64,000 bases of DNA, taken from NCBI GenBank assembly GCA_041494885.1, contig JBGQBO010000023.1:19795-83794 (forward strand), written 5' to 3'. Both the position numbers and the translations under genes were made by a program. This document shows positions 12,316-21,873 of the stretch, piece by piece. The notes under the pieces are model-generated. The model worked only from the letters and a program-made list of their open reading frames with translations, did not search any database and was not told the DNA's origin. Source of the stretch: JAIQFV01 sp041494885 (GTDB taxonomy: Bacteria > Acidobacteriota > Terriglobia > JAIQFV01). The number at the start of each line of letters is the position of its first letter. Positions within the stretch are counted from its first letter, which is position 1.

Positions 12316-12966
12316 GTAAAACCTTTCTGGGGACCGCTACCCGTCCCCCGGGTTTTTACATGCCACTCATAGCTTTATAGTATAACGAAAATATCACATG
12401 CAGTATCAATATCTTACCTGCCGCCGACGTAAGGTTTTGTTGCAGGGTGCACTTCGAGGAAGGTGATCATCAACACATGGTGATCCAATTCCTATGTGCA
12501 CACCCTGAGAATTCTCAAGCGGAAAATCTGATACGAACATATTCCTGAGTTGAATGGGTGAACCTATTCTCCAGGCACAATCCTTGGACGCTCCGAGGAG
12601 TGGCCGTCGTACTCCTCCCTCGGATCGCGAAGGAGATTGAAGGGGAGGGATTGATGAGGTAGACTCCGCGATGAGTGGGTGGCAGGCAGGCGATGGCTGA
12701 GAGTTGTCGTCGGCGAGAACTGGGAGGCTGGGTTCTTTGAGACCATTCGAATGGCAATCCCCCAGAGCGATTCTTGCCTTTCATGTACTACCAGGGGTGG
12801 TCCCTTACGGCGCGCATTCATTAAAACCAACTCCTTCTGTTCTTAAATTGGGTTCAAAACCAGAAATCGTTCGACTCTCCCGCCTGGTGATTATCGATTC
12901 GTTAAACTCTTCTTCCCTGCGAACCCCTACTCCGTCCAATGCAGGTATTAGGAGGCCGAGTAAATC
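12316..12966. other. Intergenic region between divergent kinase operon and cydAB
   Basis: About 650 bases. Apart from the candidate promoter for the kinase operon, nothing was recognised. Open frames here of up to 90 codons on either strand lack start signals. The promoter for cydA should lie here, but I could not place it with confidence. Confidence 0.35.
12379..12409 (-). promoter_or_regulatory. Candidate sigma-70 promoter of the histidine kinase operon
   Basis: On the minus strand TTGATA (12404-12409) is followed after 18 bases by TTATAC, or after 19 by TATACT. The site lies about 65 bases before the TTG start of the kinase. A small stem (GGGGAC paired with GTCCCC) sits between the promoter and the ribosome-binding site. 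Spacing is slightly long, so this is a moderate call. Confidence 0.4.
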
Positions 12967-14304
12967 ATGGATAGCGCACTTTTAGTCCATCGCTTGCAAT
13001 TCGCATTCACGGTCACATTCCACTATCTCTTCCCCCAGTTGACCATGGGTCTGGGCTTGTTAATTGTGATCCTCAAAAGCCTTGCTCTCTGGAGAAGAGA
13101 TGAGCGGTACAACACGGCGGCCCGATTTTGGGCCAGGATCTTTGCGGTTAATTTTGCGCTGGGGGTGGTGACGGGCATCCCCATGGAATTCCAATTCGGC
13201 ACCAGCTGGGCGAAATTTTCGCGGTTCGCGGGGGGAGTGATCGGCCAGACCCTGGCCATGGAGGGCGTGTTCGCTTTTTTCCTGGAGTCCTCGTTCCTGG
13301 GGTTGTTCCTATATGGCGAGAAACGGCTTGGCCGCTGGGGACATTGGTGGGCGGCTTTCCTGGTTTTCCTGGGCTCCTGGATATCCGGCTTCTTCATCGT
13401 TGCCACAGATGCCTGGATGCAGCATCCTGTCGCTTACAGCGTGGCCGCGGACGGTTCGCTAACTCTGAGCAGCTTTTCGGCCTTGATTTTGAATCCCTGG
13501 GCCTGGTGGCAATACGCCCACAACATGAGTGGGGCCGTGGTCACGGCATCGTTTGTGATGGCGGCAGTGGGAGCTTTTTACCTGCTGGAACGAAAATACT
13601 CCGATCTGTCCAGGATGTTTGTTCGGCTGGGTGTCGTGGTGGGATGCCTCTTCAGCGTCCTTCAGTTGTTCCCGTTGGGAGATCAGCAGGGCCGGTTTGT
13701 CGCCCATCACCAGCCGGTCACCCTGGCAGCGATGGAGGCCTTGTTCAAGACCGACACGGCAGCGCCGATGGTGATTATTGGCCAGCCGGACACCGTCCAG
13801 CAAAAGATGGACAACCCCATCGTTATTCCCAAGATGCTCAGTTTTCTGACGTACCGCCGGTGGGAGGCGGAGGTCAAAGGTCTCGATGCGTTTCCCCGCG
13901 ATCAATGGCCTGACAATATCCCGCTTTTATATTACAGCTATCACATCATGGTTGGACTCGGGACTCTCTTTATTGCCATCCTCCTCGTCGCCGTTTTCCT
14001 TTTGTGGAGGGGAAAGCTGTTTGAATCAAAATGGATGCTCTGGGTGTTGTTGTTGAGTTTCCCTTTTCCTTACATTGCGAACACCGCAGGATGGATCACG
14101 GCAGAAGTGGGGCGGCAGCCCTGGTTGGTGTTCGGGTTACTCCGCACAGACCACGGAGCATCGCCGGGAATTTCAGCGGGGAATGGGTTGTTTACATTGC
14201 TTGGGTTTATGGGCATGTACCTCGTCATGGGAATCCTTTTCTTGTTTCTGGTCCGTCGGGAACTGGAACACGGTCCGGAGACTGAAGTTCGGCGAGAGGA
14301 ATAG
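12967..14304 (+). CDS. cydA: Cytochrome bd quinol oxidase subunit I
   Basis: A 445-residue membrane protein that binds hemes b558, b595 and d. With subunit II it oxidises quinol and reduces oxygen to water without pumping protons. Visible ligands are His19 (FHYLFPQLTMG), His185 (the one followed by NMSGA) and Met328 (YHIMVGLGT). The GRQPW signature is at 382-386. The distance between the His185 and Met328 ligands is much shorter than in the E. coli enzyme, so this is the short Q-loop type. AGGAGG stands ten bases before the ATG. The gene precedes cydB by 139 bases. No cydX-like small frame or cydDC assembly genes are seen next to it. Such an oxidase usually serves low-oxygen or stress respiration. 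Confidence 0.95.
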   Translation: MDSALLVHRLQFAFTVTFHYLFPQLTMGLGLLIVILKSLALWRRDERYNTAARFWARIFAVNFALGVVTGIPMEFQFGTSWAKFSRFAGGVIGQTLAMEGVFAFFLESSFLGLFLYGEKRLGRWGHWWAAFLVFLGSWISGFFIVATDAWMQHPVAYSVAADGSLTLSSFSALILNPWAWWQYAHNMSGAVVTASFVMAAVGAFYLLERKYSDLSRMFVRLGVVVGCLFSVLQLFPLGDQQGRFVAHHQPVTLAAMEALFKTDTAAPMVIIGQPDTVQQKMDNPIVIPKMLSFLTYRRWEAEVKGLDAFPRDQWPDNIPLLYYSYHIMVGLGTLFIAILLVAVFLLWRGKLFESKWMLWVLLLSFPFPYIANTAGWITAEVGRQPWLVFGLLRTDHGASPGISAGNGLFTLLGFMGMYLVMGILFLFLVRRELEHGPETEVRREE

Positions 14305-14443
14305 TCCGTCACAAAAATGCGCAAGAGTCAAAAATTGGCTACCTTATACGCCGCTCTTAAATGAGGGCTGATGCTGATGGCAAGTGGCTGAACGCTGTTG
14401 GCGCGGGATACAAACCGGATCGATTCTTGAGGAGAGGCCTTCC

Positions 14444-15484
14444 ATGGAAACTTTGTGGTTCATTCTCGTCGCGATGATGCTGGTCATGTATGTGATCCTG
14501 GATGGGTTCGACTTGGGTGCCGGGATCCTCCACCTCTGGGTCGCAAGGACCAATGAAGAGCGACGAACGGTCATGAAGGCGATTGGTCCGGTTTGGGATG
14601 GCAATGAAGTCTGGTTGCTGGCTGCCGGCGGAACTCTCTATTTTGCGTTTCCCATGTTGTATGCATCGAGCTTCAGCGGTTTCTATCTTCCGCTGATTAT
14701 GGTTTTGTGGCTGTTGATGTTGCGCGGGCTGGGCATTGAATTCAGGGCGCACCTCGACGGCCCTGTCTGGCACAGCTTTTTCGATGGCATCTTCTGCTTG
14801 TCCAGCGGGTTATTGGCGATTTTTTTCGGTGCAGCCCTGGGGAACGTCGTTCGTGGTGTTCCCTTGCAGGCCGACGGATATTTTTTTGAGCCTCTCTGGA
14901 CGAATTTCATCGTGGGGCCGAACGCCGGCGTACTCGATTGGTACACTGTCCTCATTGGCGTATTTTCATTCTTGACCCTGGCATTACATGGCGCTCACTA
15001 TGTGGCCGCCAAAACGGAGGGAGAGATCAACTTCCGTGCCCGGCAGGCGGCTGCAGTGACCTGGTGGGGAGTTGCACTCCTGACAGTGGCATCGCTACCC
15101 ATCACCCTGGCCATCCGTCACGAACTCTACGACAATTACAAAGCACACTGGTTCGGCTGGTTTATTCCGGTCCTGGTGCTCGCGGGACTGGTCGGGATGT
15201 CGTACTTCCGTTCCCTCGGAAACGATAAGGCCGCTTTTGTGTCGTCAAGTGCTTACATTGCGGGGATGCTGGGAGGCGCTGCCTTCGGGTTGTACCCCAA
15301 CGTGTTACCCGCGAGCACGGATCCTCGATACAACCTGACGGTCCACAACACGGCGTCTGGGCATTATGGGCTGAGCGTAGGCCTCGTTTGGTGGGTGATT
15401 GGGATAGTCCTGGCCACCGGATACTTTATTTACCTTTACCGTCTGTTTGCGGGGAAAGTGACGACCCATACAGAAGGGTATTGA
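14444..15484 (+). CDS. cydB: Cytochrome bd quinol oxidase subunit II
   Basis: A 346-residue membrane protein with about eight or nine hydrophobic segments. The start METLWFILVAMMLVMYV with DGFDLGAGIL directly after it is the hallmark of CydB. GPVWDGNEVWLLAAGG is the second conserved block. The ATG at 14444 is used because GGAGAGG stands a few bases upstream; an in-frame GTG 60 bases earlier would add an unlikely polar leader. It pairs with CydA to form the bd oxidase, binding no heme-d ligand of its own. It is the last gene of the apparent operon. Confidence 0.95.
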   Translation: METLWFILVAMMLVMYVILDGFDLGAGILHLWVARTNEERRTVMKAIGPVWDGNEVWLLAAGGTLYFAFPMLYASSFSGFYLPLIMVLWLLMLRGLGIEFRAHLDGPVWHSFFDGIFCLSSGLLAIFFGAALGNVVRGVPLQADGYFFEPLWTNFIVGPNAGVLDWYTVLIGVFSFLTLALHGAHYVAAKTEGEINFRARQAAAVTWWGVALLTVASLPITLAIRHELYDNYKAHWFGWFIPVLVLAGLVGMSYFRSLGNDKAAFVSSSAYIAGMLGGAAFGLYPNVLPASTDPRYNLTVHNTASGHYGLSVGLVWWVIGIVLATGYFIYLYRLFAGKVTTHTEGY

Positions 15485-15640
15485 GAATGCATGAGAGATC
15501 GATCCTGGACTCGCTTTGATTTCGTGGGCATCGGGCATTGTGGTTTTTCCGACGACTAAACGATAAATCCGTTGCCCAATCTCGCTACCTCGTCTAGTTT
15601 CACCTCTTGGAATTCTTCCCAATCTCTGCGCATCTTCAAC

Positions 15641-16102
15641 TCATTTTTTCCTCCCTGGTCTCTCAGGATCGGGTCCTAGGGTAATCAGGGGGAGAATCTG
15701 CTTCAGGCGTTTTTCGCTGATGCCGCGGATGATCAACAACTCCTCGGGCCGCCGGAAAGGGCCATTTTTTTCGCGAAACTCAATGATCCTCCGGGCAATC
15801 ACTTTTCCGATTCCGGGCAGAGTTGCTATTTCTTCCACGCTGGCGTGGTTGATATCCACCAATGGGCTCTTCTTTGGCCTGGCAGGATTGCCCGCAAGGG
15901 AGTGCCCTGCGTTTGAGAGAAGAATCCCCGCCAGGAGGATTAGGAACAGGGACAGGAGGGTGGCCAGGTTCCCAGGCGCAATATGCCCAGGCCGACCATC
16001 TGCCGGCAGGCTCAAGGAATCGGATGTGCGCATGCTTCTGGCGCTGGTGGATAGGCGACCGTACGATTTCATAACAGATGTTATGGAGGGGCGGTATTTC
16101 AT
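15641..16102 (-). CDS. Helix-hairpin-helix protein, ComEA-like
   Basis: About 153 residues from the second of two adjacent ATGs (16102), which has a GGGGGGAG six bases upstream; starts further up to 16156 are possible. There is a short cytoplasmic N-terminus, then one membrane segment (LATLLSLFLILLAGILL, about residues 44-65), then a linker. The C-terminal tandem helix-hairpin-helix domain reads DINHASVEEIATLPGIGK, then RPEELLIIRGIS. This is the ComEA/T2SK-like domain, which in ComEA binds incoming DNA outside the membrane during transformation. It is much shorter than full ComEA with its SLBB domain, but ComEA-like proteins of this form are common. No other competence gene is adjacent. It follows the DUF2520 gene by about 80 bases on the same strand. 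Confidence 0.75.
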   Translation of the reverse strand: MKYRPSITSVMKSYGRLSTSARSMRTSDSLSLPADGRPGHIAPGNLATLLSLFLILLAGILLSNAGHSLAGNPARPKKSPLVDINHASVEEIATLPGIGKVIARRIIEFREKNGPFRRPEELLIIRGISEKRLKQILPLITLGPDPERPGRKK

Positions 16103-16182
16103 CATGAACTCCCCCCGGCTGCGACCACAGTCCGCCGCTCGATGCTGCATTCCCATTCCTGATCGGCCTACTGGGATGGAGG

Positions 16183-17190
16183 CTATTCCCGCTTCCGGCG
16201 AACTCTTTTCGTCAACGAGCTCCCCGTCAGCAGCCGTCTGATTGAACTTGACTGCGTCCGGGAAATGGAGGCCCCCAGCATTTCGAGAAGTCGGAGTGAC
16301 AAGGATTTATAGAGGGTTATGAATTGAGGGGCAACCTCGAACAAGGCCTTGAGATGTCCCGCCATGATGGCTACATCCCCCCGGGAAATCGGGCCGGTAA
16401 TGGTTTTCCGAATGTCCGAATTTTGAGCCACCCCGATGGTGGCATTCACCATAGGTCTGAGCATGGCGCGCGCGGTTTTCTCCGGGATTCCAATCTTTTG
16501 ATAGAGTTCGTAGGCCACCGAAAGAGGCGCCAGCAGCGCCCCACAGGCGAAGGTGCCTGCACAATGATAAAGCGGCTTGTCCTTTGCTTCGATTTTAACG
16601 AAGCGACCCTCCAACAGCCTCACCAACCTCCGAGCCACTCCCAAGGTTTCGGGTACCCCCTCAAAGGTGTAAAAAATTCCCTTGGCCCTGCTCATTCCCT
16701 CGAGTGGAGATGGGAACGTTTGCAGAGGATGAAGCGAAGCGACCCAGGCGCCTTTCCTGGACAATGAGGAAAGCTCTTGGGATGAGAGCGCGCCGCTTGT
16801 GTGAAAGATCATCTTGCAGTTCCAATCAACATCCAAGCCTGACAGGAGACGAGCCGTGGGGGCAATCCGGGCGTCCGGTGTTGTGAGGAACACAATCTCC
16901 GCCCGGGAAAAGAGATCCCCGGTTATCTTCAAGGCCGCGCGGCGGGCGCGTGTAAAACGCTTGGCTTCATTGGCCCTTGCGAGAGTTCTGCACACCACAC
17001 TGTCGATGACGTAGCCCTGGTCGGACAGAAGCCGACCCAGCGTTTGCCCCACCCGTCCCGCGCCAATAATTACGATGTGGCCTTGGTTGGAACGGACGGG
17101 TCGCTTTGTTGACGCATGTGATCGTTTCAAGTAACATCCAGCCTTTATAGATTTTTTTTGATCAACGACTGTCGAGGCTGATTCTAGCAT
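16183..17190 (-). CDS. Rossmann-fold plus DUF2520 protein
   Basis: 335 residues. After a basic leader, residues about 38-150 form an NAD(P)-binding fold (GHIVIIGAGRVGQTLGRLL), with a beta-alpha pattern like that of pyrroline-5-carboxylate reductase or ketopantoate reductase. A conserved SLHPLQTFP block follows, and then a helical DUF2520 domain with CAGTFACGALLAPL. Proteins with this architecture are widespread but biochemically uncharacterised. The fold suggests an oxidoreductase, although that has not been shown for the family as far as I know. The ATG at 17190 lacks a strong ribosome-binding site, and an internal start nearer the GHIVIIG segment is possible. Same strand as the ComEA-like gene and possibly co-transcribed. 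Confidence 0.8.
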   Translation of the reverse strand: MLESASTVVDQKKSIKAGCYLKRSHASTKRPVRSNQGHIVIIGAGRVGQTLGRLLSDQGYVIDSVVCRTLARANEAKRFTRARRAALKITGDLFSRAEIVFLTTPDARIAPTARLLSGLDVDWNCKMIFHTSGALSSQELSSLSRKGAWVASLHPLQTFPSPLEGMSRAKGIFYTFEGVPETLGVARRLVRLLEGRFVKIEAKDKPLYHCAGTFACGALLAPLSVAYELYQKIGIPEKTARAMLRPMVNATIGVAQNSDIRKTITGPISRGDVAIMAGHLKALFEVAPQFITLYKSLSLRLLEMLGASISRTQSSSIRRLLTGSSLTKRVRRKRE

Positions 17191-17486
17191 AGCACGGTGT
17201 CCTGTGGAGTTTCAGGGACTCGTCAATCCTACCCTCCCGGGGGCGGTTGCTCTGCAAGACGAGTTGGCTGTTTCCAGCCCCTCCAGGGAGAATTGGGGGG
17301 CCCCGTGCATCGGACACGAGCACTCTTGGCTGATGGCCAGTGACACCCCGGCAGTTCCTCTCTTTCGCTCCAGAGACGCCGCGTTCCGGAATAACGTCAG
17401 TCAAGCTTATCGAGAAATTTAGGCCACCGTAAGCACAGAACGATGTTGTCACGCGCTTTTTTAAGTTACTAACCAGGGAGACCAAA

Positions 17487-19040
17487 ATGAGCGTCCCCAT
17501 AGTCGAGAATGAGCAGCAATTCGCGGCCCAAAAGAGGAAGACCTTTCCCGTCATAAACCCCGCGACGCTGGAAAGGGTCGCCGAGGTCCCTGTCGTTGAG
17601 CCCGATGAAGTAAAAATTGCGGTGGCAAAGGCGCGCGATGCCTTTGAGAGCTGGCGCGAGGTCCCCTTTCGCGAGCGGGCACGAATTCTGCTGGCTTTGC
17701 GGAACAGGGTGCTTGACCAGGAGAAGGAAATCATCGACACGATTGTGGCTGAGACCGGCAAAACGCGGAGCGAGGCGTTGTCGGCTGAAATCTTGTACGT
17801 CTGCGCGGCGATTGGATACTACGCCAAGAATGCCGAAGAGTTCTTGCGAGATCGGGCACACCCGATCAGTTTGGTTCTGCTTAAGACGAAGCGCGTCCGC
17901 ACATCCTACATACCGCGAGGTGTCGTCGGCATCATCGCTCCCTGGAATTTTCCTCTCCTGATGACATTAGGGGAATCGATCCCGGCCTTGATGGCGGGAA
18001 ACGCCGTGGTCGTCAAACCGTCTGAATTCACCCCCCTCACCGCCTTGCTCGGGCAAAGGCTGGCGGAGGAGTCCGGACTTCCGAAAAACCTGCTTCAGGT
18101 GGTGACGGGTTTTGCTGAAGCCGGGGAAGCCCTCGTCGATTACGCTGATCAGGTGGCATTTACCGGGAGTGTGGCGACCGGAAAAAAGGTCATGGCCCGT
18201 GCGGCTAAAACTTTGAAGCCGGTTACGCTGGAGTTGGGCGGCAAAGATCCTATGGTGGTTCTGCGTGATGCCAACCTCGAACGCGCCGCCAACGGGGCGG
18301 TCTGGGGAGCCATTTCAAACTCCGGACAGATCTGCATGTCGGTGGAACGCGTGTACGTGGAAGAAAGGGTGGCGGACGTCTTCATCACGAAGGTTGTCGA
18401 AAAGGTGCGGCTCCTGCGCCAGGGGACTGATACCCATTTCAATGTGGACGTTGGCTCCATGACCATGCCCCGGCAACTGGCCCTTGTCGAAGAACACATT
18501 GCCGACGCGGTCGCCAAGGGGGCGAAGATCCTGGTAGGAGGGAAAAGGAACCCCCACTTGCCCGGTCTGTTTTTTGAGCCCACAGTTCTCGTGAATGTCG
18601 ACCATTCAATGAAAATTATGACGGAAGAGACTTTCGGTCCCGTCATACCCATAATGCGCGCCAAGGACGAACAGGAGGCGCTGCGTCTGGCGAATGAGTC
18701 GAGATACGGGCTCAACTCCAGCGTGTGGACCCGTGATAAGACCAAAGCGAGATCCCTGGCGCGGCGGATGGAGTCCGGCAGCGTGTGCATTAACGACTGC
18801 CTGGTCAATTACCTCGCTACGGAGGTTCCGTTCGGCGGGGTGAAGGAGAGCGGGATTGGATTCCGGCATGGTGAGGGGGGCATCCAAAAGTACTGTTTTG
18901 TCCAGACGGTGCTGGAAGATCGGATCGGCCTGCGGCGGGAAATCAACTGGTACCCCTACTCCAGGAGCTTTGCAACGCTTTTGTCCCGCGCTCTAAAGGT
19001 GCTTTATCACTCCCGGTGGAGGCAAAAGTTCCGGCGCTGA
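17487..19040 (+). CDS. NAD(P)-dependent aldehyde dehydrogenase
   Basis: 517 residues, the usual length for the ALDH superfamily plus a basic C-terminal tail. The catalytic thiol is Cys283 (NSGQICMS) and the general base Glu249 (LELGGKDP). The cofactor-site motif PWNFPLL lies near residue 155 and the oxyanion Asn in that segment is kept. ETFGPVIP and the C-terminal block FGGVKESGIG are canonical. A CAGGGAG lies before the ATG. The family oxidises aldehydes to acids. The sequence resembles the succinate-semialdehyde and apocarotenal type groups more than acylating enzymes, but substrate cannot be assigned. The last 45 residues (WYPYSRSFATLLSRALKVLY) extend past the usual end and may be a membrane-associated helix. 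Confidence 0.9.
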   Translation: MSVPIVENEQQFAAQKRKTFPVINPATLERVAEVPVVEPDEVKIAVAKARDAFESWREVPFRERARILLALRNRVLDQEKEIIDTIVAETGKTRSEALSAEILYVCAAIGYYAKNAEEFLRDRAHPISLVLLKTKRVRTSYIPRGVVGIIAPWNFPLLMTLGESIPALMAGNAVVVKPSEFTPLTALLGQRLAEESGLPKNLLQVVTGFAEAGEALVDYADQVAFTGSVATGKKVMARAAKTLKPVTLELGGKDPMVVLRDANLERAANGAVWGAISNSGQICMSVERVYVEERVADVFITKVVEKVRLLRQGTDTHFNVDVGSMTMPRQLALVEEHIADAVAKGAKILVGGKRNPHLPGLFFEPTVLVNVDHSMKIMTEETFGPVIPIMRAKDEQEALRLANESRYGLNSSVWTRDKTKARSLARRMESGSVCINDCLVNYLATEVPFGGVKESGIGFRHGEGGIQKYCFVQTVLEDRIGLRREINWYPYSRSFATLLSRALKVLYHSRWRQKFRR

Positions 19041-19158
19041 AGAGTCAGCCGCATTGATCCCATCCCGATCCGACGCCGATGAAATTGCCAGCCGAGATTT
19101 CTAAGGATATCCTTCCCCGTCGGGCTTTCCAGTCATCGGTTTAATGAAAGGATTCATA

Positions 19159-19536
19159 ATGGCAACGAACAGCGCTGAGGAGATGGATCAGCGGTTTGCA
19201 GAGGCGTTTAATTCAGGGAGGATCGATTCAATTCTCGCAATGTATGAATCCCAAGCCACGTTGGCCGGCTCATCACCCGAACAGACGGCCACGGGTCTGA
19301 AGGCCATTCGTAAGAGGTTCGAGCCGCTTCTTGCTGGGAAGGGCAGAATGACGATTGAAACGAGGTACTGCTTTCAGGTGGGGGATGTGGCGTTACTGAG
19401 CGCGAAGTGGCATCTCACCACCCCTGGGCCGGATGGGAATCCGGTCGACGAGAAGGGCAATTCGGTGGAGGTGGTCCGCCGCCAACCCGATGGCCGGTGG
19501 CTTTATATCATTGACCATCCTTTCGGTGCCGATTAG
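19159..19536 (+). CDS. NTF2-fold (SnoaL/DUF4440-like) protein
   Basis: 125 residues from the ATG at 19159, preceded by AAAGGA seven bases upstream. The pattern is that of the NTF2-like superfamily: helix with EEMDQRFAEAFNSG, then MYESQATL, a central helix ending KRFEPLLAG, and beta strands ending RWLYIIDHPF. Members are cone-shaped domains that act as small enzymes or as stress-induced proteins with no known activity. It follows the aldehyde dehydrogenase by 118 bases on the same strand, perhaps in one operon. No catalytic residue can be named. Confidence 0.75.
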   Translation: MATNSAEEMDQRFAEAFNSGRIDSILAMYESQATLAGSSPEQTATGLKAIRKRFEPLLAGKGRMTIETRYCFQVGDVALLSAKWHLTTPGPDGNPVDEKGNSVEVVRRQPDGRWLYIIDHPFGAD

Positions 19537-19653
19537 TTGCGGTATACCTTTCGCCTGGTTCAACGCGCAGCTTGTTTCAGTGACCCGCGCATCGTGTCAA
19601 AGGAGGGAGGAAGTTCTCGAATGATTTCGTGAAGCCCTCCCCCGGGTTCCCCG

Positions 19654-19806
19654 ATGAGGAAAAATGGCTTTGCAGAGAATAACTGTGTAAAATGCAACGG
19701 GTTCGCGGGCACAGGGGTTTTTACGGATGAGCGGGAGATTGCGCGCGGCGCCGAGTGGTTCAAAGGCGATATAGAACCTTCTGACATGTTGGTCACCCAC
19801 CCTTAA
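19654..19806 (+). CDS. Candidate small protein of 50 residues with a CxxC motif
   Basis: A 50-codon frame from ATG 19654 to TAA 19806, just ahead of the polysaccharide cluster. Its stop overlaps the AAAGGA that serves the next gene at 19819, a typical operon arrangement. The translation looks protein-like (CVKCNGFAGTGVFTDE, later GAEWFKGDIEPSDM) with one CxxC pair that could bind metal. No good ribosome-binding site stands before its ATG, and I know no homologue. It may be real, or the tail of a decayed gene. Confidence 0.35.
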   Translation: MRKNGFAENNCVKCNGFAGTGVFTDEREIARGAEWFKGDIEPSDMLVTHP

Positions 19807-19818
19807 AGGATTCCGCCG

Positions 19819-20907
19819 ATGCAGAGTATAGCCAATAATTACAGGGGCCGGACTACTTTCATCACGGGGGCGGATGGATTCATCGGATCCCATCTGACGG
19901 AGAAACTGGTCGAATACGGCGCCGATGTGCGTGTGTTTGTCCGTGCCACCTCCAGTCATGAGCTGCGGAATATCAGCCATCTGCGAAACCAAATCAAGGT
20001 TTACCGCGGTAATCTCACCGACAAGCACTCTGTGGATTTGGCCGTCCGCGATCTTAAAGATGGGAAGGACACAATCGTCTTTCACCTGGCCGCGCAGGCC
20101 CATGTGGGCGAGAGCTGGGAACGCCCTTATGACACGGTTTATTCCAATGTGCTGGGCACTCTCAACATCCTGCAGTCGATCATCGACAACAATATTTCAA
20201 TTTTCAAGTTCGACACGGCAGGCACATCTGAGGAATATGGCAATGTGGACGAGGCGGTAAAGGATCATCACGACTTTCACAAGAACGGCAGCGTGATCCT
20301 GCATGAGCGATCTCCTTTGAACCCCAAGAGCATTTATGCCACGTCCAAGGTCGCCTCTGATTTTCTGACGATGAATTATTACGACGCCTATCGCCTTCCG
20401 GGGGTAACGACCCGGATGTTTAACAATTATGGTCCCCGGCAGAACCCGCGTTATGTCACCGGGACCATTATCAGTCAGGCGCTCCTGCGGGATGTCATCG
20501 AATTGGGATATGTGAAAGCGAGGCGGGATTTCTGTTATGTGGACGACGGGGTGCAGGGTCACTTGAATGTCGCTTTGTATGGGCATCCGGGAGAGGTCTA
20601 CACCTATGGCCAGGGGGAAAACATCGCTATCGAAGACTGGTTTCAGCTGATTTTCAAGATTGGCGTCCGAGAGGGATACTGGAAAGAAAAGCCGCTGCAG
20701 ATCGTGGAGCAACGGTTTCGACCCGGATCCAGCGATGTCGAAGAACTGTTGGTCGGGTATCAAAAGCTGCATCAGGTCTCGGGATGGCAGCCTCGCATCT
20801 CGTGGGAGGAAGGCATTCGGCGAACGATCCGATGGTATTCGGAAAATGTAGACGAATGGATCGGGCGTGTGGATTGGATTCAACCGCTTGCAATGAAGGA
20901 AGATTAG
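19819..20907 (+). CDS. NAD-dependent sugar-nucleotide dehydratase/epimerase, GDP-mannose 4,6-dehydratase-like
   Basis: 362 residues of the extended short-chain dehydrogenase family. The glycine motif GADGFIGSHL is at about 17-26, VFHLAAQAHVG about residue 90, and the catalytic Tyr-Lys pair in YATSK with a preceding TAGTSEEYG. FNNYGPRQNPRYVTG and the DFCYVDDG block are typical of enzymes acting on nucleoside-diphosphate hexoses. It probably makes a 4-keto-6-deoxy sugar or epimerises one. The next gene resembles GDP-fucose synthase, which supports a GDP-linked sugar. Nine bases separate the two genes. AAAGGA stands nine bases before the ATG. Exact substrate is inferred only. Confidence 0.8.
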   Translation: MQSIANNYRGRTTFITGADGFIGSHLTEKLVEYGADVRVFVRATSSHELRNISHLRNQIKVYRGNLTDKHSVDLAVRDLKDGKDTIVFHLAAQAHVGESWERPYDTVYSNVLGTLNILQSIIDNNISIFKFDTAGTSEEYGNVDEAVKDHHDFHKNGSVILHERSPLNPKSIYATSKVASDFLTMNYYDAYRLPGVTTRMFNNYGPRQNPRYVTGTIISQALLRDVIELGYVKARRDFCYVDDGVQGHLNVALYGHPGEVYTYGQGENIAIEDWFQLIFKIGVREGYWKEKPLQIVEQRFRPGSSDVEELLVGYQKLHQVSGWQPRISWEEGIRRTIRWYSENVDEWIGRVDWIQPLAMKED

Positions 20908-20916
20908 GGTCATCCC

Positions 20917-21873
20917 ATGGGATTCTGGTCGGATCAATCGGTGATGGTGACCGGAGGGGCGGGTTTCCTCGGCACCTTTGTTGTTGAAAAACTCCAGGCC
21001 CTGGGGTGCTCGCAGATTTTTGTGCCTCGAAGCGGGGATTTTGACCTGCGGGACCGTCATGACATCCGGCGCTGCCTGGGTCAGTCGAATCCGGATTTGA
21101 TTATCCATCTCGCAGCGGTGGTTGGAGGCATCGGCGCCAACCGGAGGAAGCCGGGAAGATTCTTTTATGACAATCTCGTGATGGGCGTTGAGTTGATGGA
21201 AGCCGCGCGGGTCCAGGGGGTCGGGAAGTTCGTGGCCATCGGCACGGTCTGCGCCTATCCAAAGTTTACCCCCGTTCCTTTCCACGAACAGGATCTCTGG
21301 AACGGGTATCCGGAAGAAACGAACGCACCTTACGGGTTGGCCAAGAAGATGTTGTTGGTCCAGTCGCAGTCTTATCGCGATGAGTACGGCTTTAACTCCA
21401 TTTTCTTGTTGCCGGTCAATCTATATGGTCCGCGCGATCACTTTGATTTGGAAACCTCCCACGTCATCCCTGCCTTGATTCGAAAATGCTTGGAAGCGGT
21501 GGAGAGGGGGGCGGGGGAGATCACCTGCTGGGGAGACGGGAGCGCGACCAGGGAATTTCTTTATGTGGAGGATTGTGCCGAGGCAATCCTTCTGGGAGCA
21601 GAGCGGTATAACGAATCCGTTCCGGTAAATATCGGGGCGGGATTTGAGATTTCAATACAGGAGCTGGTTCAGAGAATTGCCTCATTCACCGGTTTCACGG
21701 GTTCAATCCATTGGGATCCAACCAAGCCAAACGGGCAACCTCGGCGCAGGCTCGACACCTCACGCGCCGAACGTCTGTTTGGGTTTAAAGCAACCACCTC
21801 TCTAGATGACGGACTTAAAAAAACCATCGCATGGTACCGACACGCTGGCAGCCACTCACTCCAGCGCGCCTGA
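20917..21873 (+). CDS. GDP-L-fucose synthase-like epimerase/reductase
   Basis: 318 residues, SDR extended fold. Motifs are GGAGFLGTFV at the N-terminus, HLAAVVGGIGAN, and YGLAKKM with the catalytic Tyr and Lys. NLYGPRDHFD near residue 170 is typical of GDP-fucose synthase (GDP-4-keto-6-deoxymannose 3,5-epimerase-4-reductase). The block SHVIPALIRKC and the REFLYVEDCAEA segment also fit. It would convert the product of the upstream dehydratase to GDP-fucose or a close relative for surface glycans. The last 68 bases overlap the start of the next gene in a different frame. Confidence 0.85.
   Translation: MGFWSDQSVMVTGGAGFLGTFVVEKLQALGCSQIFVPRSGDFDLRDRHDIRRCLGQSNPDLIIHLAAVVGGIGANRRKPGRFFYDNLVMGVELMEAARVQGVGKFVAIGTVCAYPKFTPVPFHEQDLWNGYPEETNAPYGLAKKMLLVQSQSYRDEYGFNSIFLLPVNLYGPRDHFDLETSHVIPALIRKCLEAVERGAGEITCWGDGSATREFLYVEDCAEAILLGAERYNESVPVNIGAGFEISIQELVQRIASFTGFTGSIHWDPTKPNGQPRRRLDTSRAERLFGFKATTSLDDGLKKTIAWYRHAGSHSLQRA

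Noticed and set aside
20197..21285. 362-codon open frame on the minus strand
   Set aside because: Opposite two well-conserved sugar enzymes; its translation has no recognisable domain.
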